Shown here piece after piece: positions 52,701 through 58,700 of a DNA stretch of 64,000 bases (the stretch's first letter is position 1; every line of letters begins with the position of its first letter). Source of the stretch: Podocnemis expansa. Taxonomy: Eukaryota; Chordata; Testudines; Podocnemididae. The notes under the pieces are model-generated. The model was not told where the DNA came from and made no database searches. It worked only from the letters and a program-made list of their open reading frames with translations. The position numbers and the translations under genes were made by a program. The stretch is taken from NCBI GenBank assembly GCA_007922195.1, contig ML682059.1, positions 12,327,181-12,391,180 on the forward strand. The letters are read 5' to 3'.

Positions 52701-55700
52701 GAATAGCTCCTGTTTCTTCTTCTCTGCATATAGCAGCAAACAATAGTAGAGACAACTAGGCTAGCAGTTCTTCTGTCCCTCTCTGCTTATATATAGGGAC
52801 CTGTGAAAATCGTGGTTTTATGGAACTTGTGCAATGAGCCATGTACTGTGATTTCACCCTCCTCCCTCCCACCCCCCAAATAGCAGAGAGGCAGAAACAG
52901 GCAACCCTACTTTGGTCCCCCTTTTGAGGCCATGGCAACTCATGGGGGGTTAACAAGTTTGTCCCATTTGGAGGATGGGGGCAGGGAGGTAGTAAGCTGG
53001 TCCTGTTCTGGGTGGGGTAGAGGATTGGATTGGGGATGTGTGTTGCTATGTAGTCTGAAGTGGTCTGGTCCAGCTGGGGGCAGAGATCTGGGTCAGGCTT
53101 GCTCTGAGTCCTATCCACGCCGCTATTTCCTGTCTGGCTGATGGGTGTGGGGAAGCAGGGATGGCGCTGGCAGTACAGTGGTTGGAAGCATTGCCAGCCA
53201 ATACAGAGCAATTCCTGTGGGTGTGAAGGAGACACTGGAGTTGTTGAGAGCAGGATCCATTTCCCCCTTCCTCTCGCCTGGTATTGAACGTCCTAGCCAG
53301 TGGTGCTGCTCTTTGGAACTTGAGTGTGTGTGTGCCTTTCCCTGGCAGCATGATGGAGGTGGATGGATGGCTTGTTGTAACAGGGTACTTTGTCTGGTCT
53401 CCTCCAGCGCTTCACGACCCACTTCCCTCAGTGTCAGGCTCTCTACAAATGATCAGAAGTTTCTCCAGTTGCTGTCATCCTCTCTTTATTTGCACTGTCT
53501 GCAACAGTCCCCACCATTCCAGCCCCAGATATCCCAAGGTTCAGAACTCTGCTGTAGCTCCTGATCAGCAGGCACGCAAAGCTTCTCTCTGTTCCCTCTG
53601 CTTTCCTGCCCCAGTCTGTGTACTCCTCTGGGCCAGGGACCCAGCTGTTCTGCCTTGCCTCATCAAATCAGGCTCTGACTCAGCTTAATTACCAGAGTGC
53701 TTTTTCCAGCCCTTGGAACTGAGGTGTTTATCCCCTCTGTTCGGCTACAATCCAAACCACAGCTTCTCCGATGCTGCAGTTTCTTCCTGGCGCCTGTGTG
53801 GGCTCCAGGGTTACGGATCATCGTATGGCAACATGACGTAGTGCAGAGCGTGCCAGGCTCTGATCATCCCGTGCCAGGCTGTGCCAGATCAGCCAACACC
53901 ATGTGATGAGGCATGCTCACTGCCTGCCGCCCCCGACTTCTTGAACAAGGACCTGCTATAACCCCTTACCAGCAGCCACCCCACTGTTGGAAAAAATCAA
54001 AGCAGTTTGGCTGATGGAGAACTCAGCAGCTGTGTCTGTCCTGTGATATTGAGATGTTCACTCTGACACTGCTGTGAATTGTACTTTATAATATAACTCA
54101 GTTTTGAAAAACCTATACTCTAACTGGAGAAGAAAGGTGGATTAAAGAAAATAATCAGTTAAGTCTTCCAGGGGGGAAAAAAAAAAAAAAAACATTAGGA
54201 CTGCTAATACTAGAATGAATGAACACTAACCAGATGACTAGCTTTCTTGGTTAGTTTTCATTTTCCTAGCACTCAGCACATCTTTACTAAACATCTTAAT
54301 GGAAATCTTAACTTCTTCATTAAAAGTTGGTTGTTTAAAACATGTAATAGTTTAATCCTGGCCTAGCCATATTCTTACTTCTTATTTTTTGTATCTCTCC
54401 TGTAACTGGAAATATGGTTGTTCACACAGGTTCCAAATGTTATCTTAGTATTAATAATGTTAGATCTAATTGATTTGCTGCTTCCAAAGTCTGCCTGAGA
54501 AACCATCATTTTCAAACTAGGATGTTAACTTGCCATGCTATCATGATGTGATTGCTTGTCCCCTAAGATTTTAGGTGACTGTGAGAGACAAAAGCTCATA
54601 GGCCTAACTTGTGTATTTGAGGTTGTTAACTGAAAGGAAGTCAGTGTTATAGATTGATAGTTGTGAGCAATAAAGAAAGCAAACTTGAGCAGCACAGTAA
54701 AACACAGGATTCATTGCTTAAACATGGCATTGCCACTGAAAATGTGTTGGTGTTCTATGGAAAAAATTGCTAGTTTTAAAGTGTTGAAAATGGCATGTAC
54801 CATGAGGTTGTGAGGTTCTTTTTGCTTTTTTCTAGGTCAATTATGCCAGCAGCCTGAGGCCATTGATGTCAATAGCTCAAGATGAGTTTTCAGCAGGAAG
54901 AAACATCAAAAAACCATACAAGTCATATGGAAATTACAGAGGCATTTCAGGTACTTTGCAGGGTGTCCTTACCAAAATATTCTTTGTAAAGTGGAGTTGA
55001 ATTCACAGAACATACTATATGAGGACTTAAACTTACGTCTAGTCATAATACTCTGTTACTAGAGTGCTGGGCTCTTAGAAGTTCTCTGTGACTTCCCTTT
55101 GTTGTCTGGGGCAATTCAGTTAGTGTTGGTTCTTAATCTGTTAAATCCTTTCTAGTTTCTGATATTGACTGCCTGAAGACCTTCTCTCTCAGCTGGTGGT
55201 GCCAAAGCAGCTGAGATCAGCATGGAGTAGTAGACTACTGATATTCTTCTGGCTGCGGTGTGAGCGTTTCTTGATTGAGGAGTTGGTCTGCCATATTCTC
55301 TGAGCAGAAAGAAATCTGCTGGAACCATTAAAGGGCACAGAGTAAAATGTGTGCCTCCGGGCTTGTGACCTGCCCTAGGGTATTATTAACACTTTGGGGG
55401 GCAGAAAAAATTGCATATGGGTTAGCCACTACATAAAACAATTACAAGTGAAGCTGTACCACCTTGTGTGTGAAGACAGATTGTCAGAAGCATCCCTTGT
55501 CTGTCCACCTGAAGAACAGTGTGATTATTGAAGGGTATTCTGGGACTGAAGAAATGTGAAGCTGATTTCTATGCATAAATTAAGTGGGAGTTTTACCATT
55601 GACTTCAGCAGGATTAGTTAGCCTAGCACTGGGCACTTTTGAAAATGGAGCCCTATATATGTACATCTCTGTAGTTACCTCACGGAGGAAGGAGATTTTG

Positions 55701-58700
55701 CAGTTGGCAGGGGTGTTGCTGATGCTGGGCACACAGGGCCGGTGCCCCAAATCTCCCCAGTAGGGCCTTGGATGAGTTTTCCTCAAGCAGCACATGCGCA
55801 GGAGCACATCTGCCTAGAAGGGCGGAGCTGAGCTCCAGTCCAGCCTACAACCCATGCAGCATGGCCAGGGATTTGTGTCCTCTAGGGCTGGGCAGCCAGC
55901 CTTGGGTGTGGCTGGCAGCGGTGGCATGGCTGGGGGAGGGAGGGGAGTGTTGCAGCAGACCCGGGTCAGCCTGGCCTAGGCCCTGGGTGAGGGACAGCTG
56001 TGGTGGTGGGACCGAGGGGGAGTGCAGCAGCAGGCCCTAGGTCAGCTCAGCTTGGCCTGGGCCCCATAGATCGGCAGTGTGGCTGGGGGAGGCGGTGCAC
56101 GGGCTCTGGGTTAGGCCAGCTGTGGCAGCGTGGCTGTTGGGTAGCGCCACAGTAGGCCCGAGGTCAGCCTGGCCTGGGCCCTGTGGGCAGGAGGCGCGTC
56201 TGGGGGGGGGCTCAGGCCCTGTGTGTGGCCGGCAGGGAGAGCAGTGGCAGGCCCTGGGTTGGCTTGGTCTGGGCCCAGTGAGCTGGCAGCATGGCCGGTG
56301 GGAGCAGGCCCTGGGCCAGGCCAGCAGCAAGGATTGGCTGACGGTGCTTTGTCATGCTCTTAGTTGGGCCCATAGTGAGGCCGGGAAGGAGGCAGGCTCC
56401 GGGTCTGTCCTGTGGCTCTTGGCGGGGGGCACGGCACTGCTGGCACTGAGGCTGGGTGTGGAGGGTGGCAGACTCCTGGGTCGGGCTGGGGGTGGAGGGG
56501 AGTAGCAGTGTTCCCTCTAAGGTTCACAGGAGCGACGGCTGGCAGCCAAAGCCCCTACTCATGCAGAAGAAACAGTCTGGCAGGCAGGGGGCTGCATCAG
56601 ACTGGGAGATTTAAAATCTCCTGCCCTGAATGTGCTCCGAGTGGGAGCCTCAGCCTATCGCCTGGCCAGGTAGCAGCCCTCTGGCAGCCAGATAAGGGGG
56701 GCTGAAGGGCGCTGGGTGGGTTGGGCGTGGGCAGCCAGTGGGGAAAGGGGGTCAGGGAGGGGGTTGGGCTGAGGCAGGGAATAACAGGAAGCCCATGGTA
56801 GGCTGCGGGGGGGGTGTCAGGGGAGTGGAGGAAGCTGGTAGGGAAAGGGGGCTAGGGATGGGCTGGTGTCTCAGGGGAGTGGAGGAAGCTGGTAGGGAAA
56901 GGGCGCTAGGGATGGGCTGGTGTCTCAGGGGAGCAGGGACATTGGGTAGTAGGGGTGAGGTGCTCCCAGGCCTCTGAGCTGGTGTGGGTGATGGACGTAC
57001 TCTGCAGTATCATTGGCAGCAGAGGGAACCCAGAGCTCTCAGCTGCCGTGAGTGGCAACGGTCATCTGAAATGCTGAGCTCCTGCCAAGGGAGCCCAGAG
57101 CTAGGACCGCACAGCTCCCTGCTGCTAGCGGAGGAGAAACCCAGAGCTCCGAGCCCCTGCGAGTAGCAAGGGGACTCTGGGACATCGAGTCACTGCAGCT
57201 GCCTTGGTTGGGGGGGAGGGAGGTAGCACCTAAGTGCTGTAGTTCCAAAGGGGCAGCTTTGTTAGTCTGCTTCAGCAAAAGAAGCAAGGAGTCCTGTGGC
57301 ACTTAAAGACTAATGAATTTATTTATCGCATAGGCTTTTGTGGGAGAAATACCCCACTTCCTCAGATGCTTTGCAGATGGCTACAGGCAAGTTTCCCAGG
57401 AGACACGTACACGGTTACAGCACAAAAGCATCAAGCAGTGAGCTATTTACCCAACAAAAATAATCTCTTTTTTCATTTGAGGACTTTGCCAAACTGAGAT
57501 GGAACACTGAAAACAGAAAAATCCTTTATTTTTATAAAAGTTTCACAGTGAATATAACGGGGGGTAAATGTCTCTCAAAGTGTCTGAAGAAATGGGATTT
57601 TGTCCCATGAAAGCTCATGTGATAAATAAATTTGTTAGTCTTTAAGGACCATAGGACTCCTTGCTTCTTTTGTCTGTAGTAAGAAGATTGTTGGATAGGT
57701 AAAGTGGCGAATAGTCACATTAGCAAAACAGAGTCCTGTGGAACTTTTAAAGTTGCATTAGCATTTGCTTTGCTAAATAGTTCTTAAGTATGTTCTGATT
57801 TTCATTTTTACATAAATGAGTAAAATGTTTATCCAGTGAACACTAGAGAAACATCAGTAATGGTTACTTGTAGCTGAGCGCGTGTCTACATACAGTAGTA
57901 ACATATGCTATGGGGACGTGATTTCTAAAGCACTCAGGTGTGTTGTGCATGTAGATTCCTGATGTACACTTAAATTTCATTCTTCCGGCTTATTCTTACA
58001 TTCATGGTCTCTGAGACCGTAGATGCATAACTGGATAAAGGAGTGACTCAGATTCATGAATGCGCTTGTTCTAAGAGCAAGCTATTACAATCTTTAACCA
58101 TTGAAAATCCACTTTGTAGGATATGAAGTAGAGTTTACCTGCCAGAGCCCTTGTTGGAATTGGGATGATCCCTAGTGTACTTACTAGCACAAGTGTAGAG
58201 TGTGTGTTGTTTGTGTTTCCTCTGTAATGCTTTCATGCTGTGAATAAAAGCGCTTGCTTAGAAAGAGCTGTGTTTAATTCTGACTCAGGCCTCTGAGCAG
58301 AAGGCAAAACAGGCCTCTTAGGCAGTGTGTCTTGCTAAAGGGATCCACAGTGTAAGGAAAGGGTTAGTGTAGCCTGGAAATGTTCCCAGTAAGCTGCCGA
58401 TGCAACTGAGCAAGTTATAAAGGCCCCTCGGAGGGCCGGTAGGCAGGGGGATTCAGCAGGGAGCTTGCTTGGCTGCATCCGTAATTTTGCTCAGCTACAC
58501 CATCAGCTTAAAGGGGACACTGCACAGAAGAGCCCTGGGTCATGCCGGTGATGGCGTGGCAGCCCGATTGTTGGGGGTGGGTAGCATCCCATGGCCACGT
58601 GGTCAGTCTGGTGAGGCTCGGGCTTGGGGCAGGGCCTGTGCCCCAAATCTTTTTCCTACCCAGCAACACACCTGGCAATTGGCAGAAAAGTTGACCACTG

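Noticed and set aside
52756..53688. Several open frames of 134-159 codons on both strands
   Set aside because: Mutually overlapping, motif-free and in a repeat-like block.
56037..56505. 142-codon + and 97-codon - open frames
   Set aside because: By-products of the GC-rich minisatellite composition.
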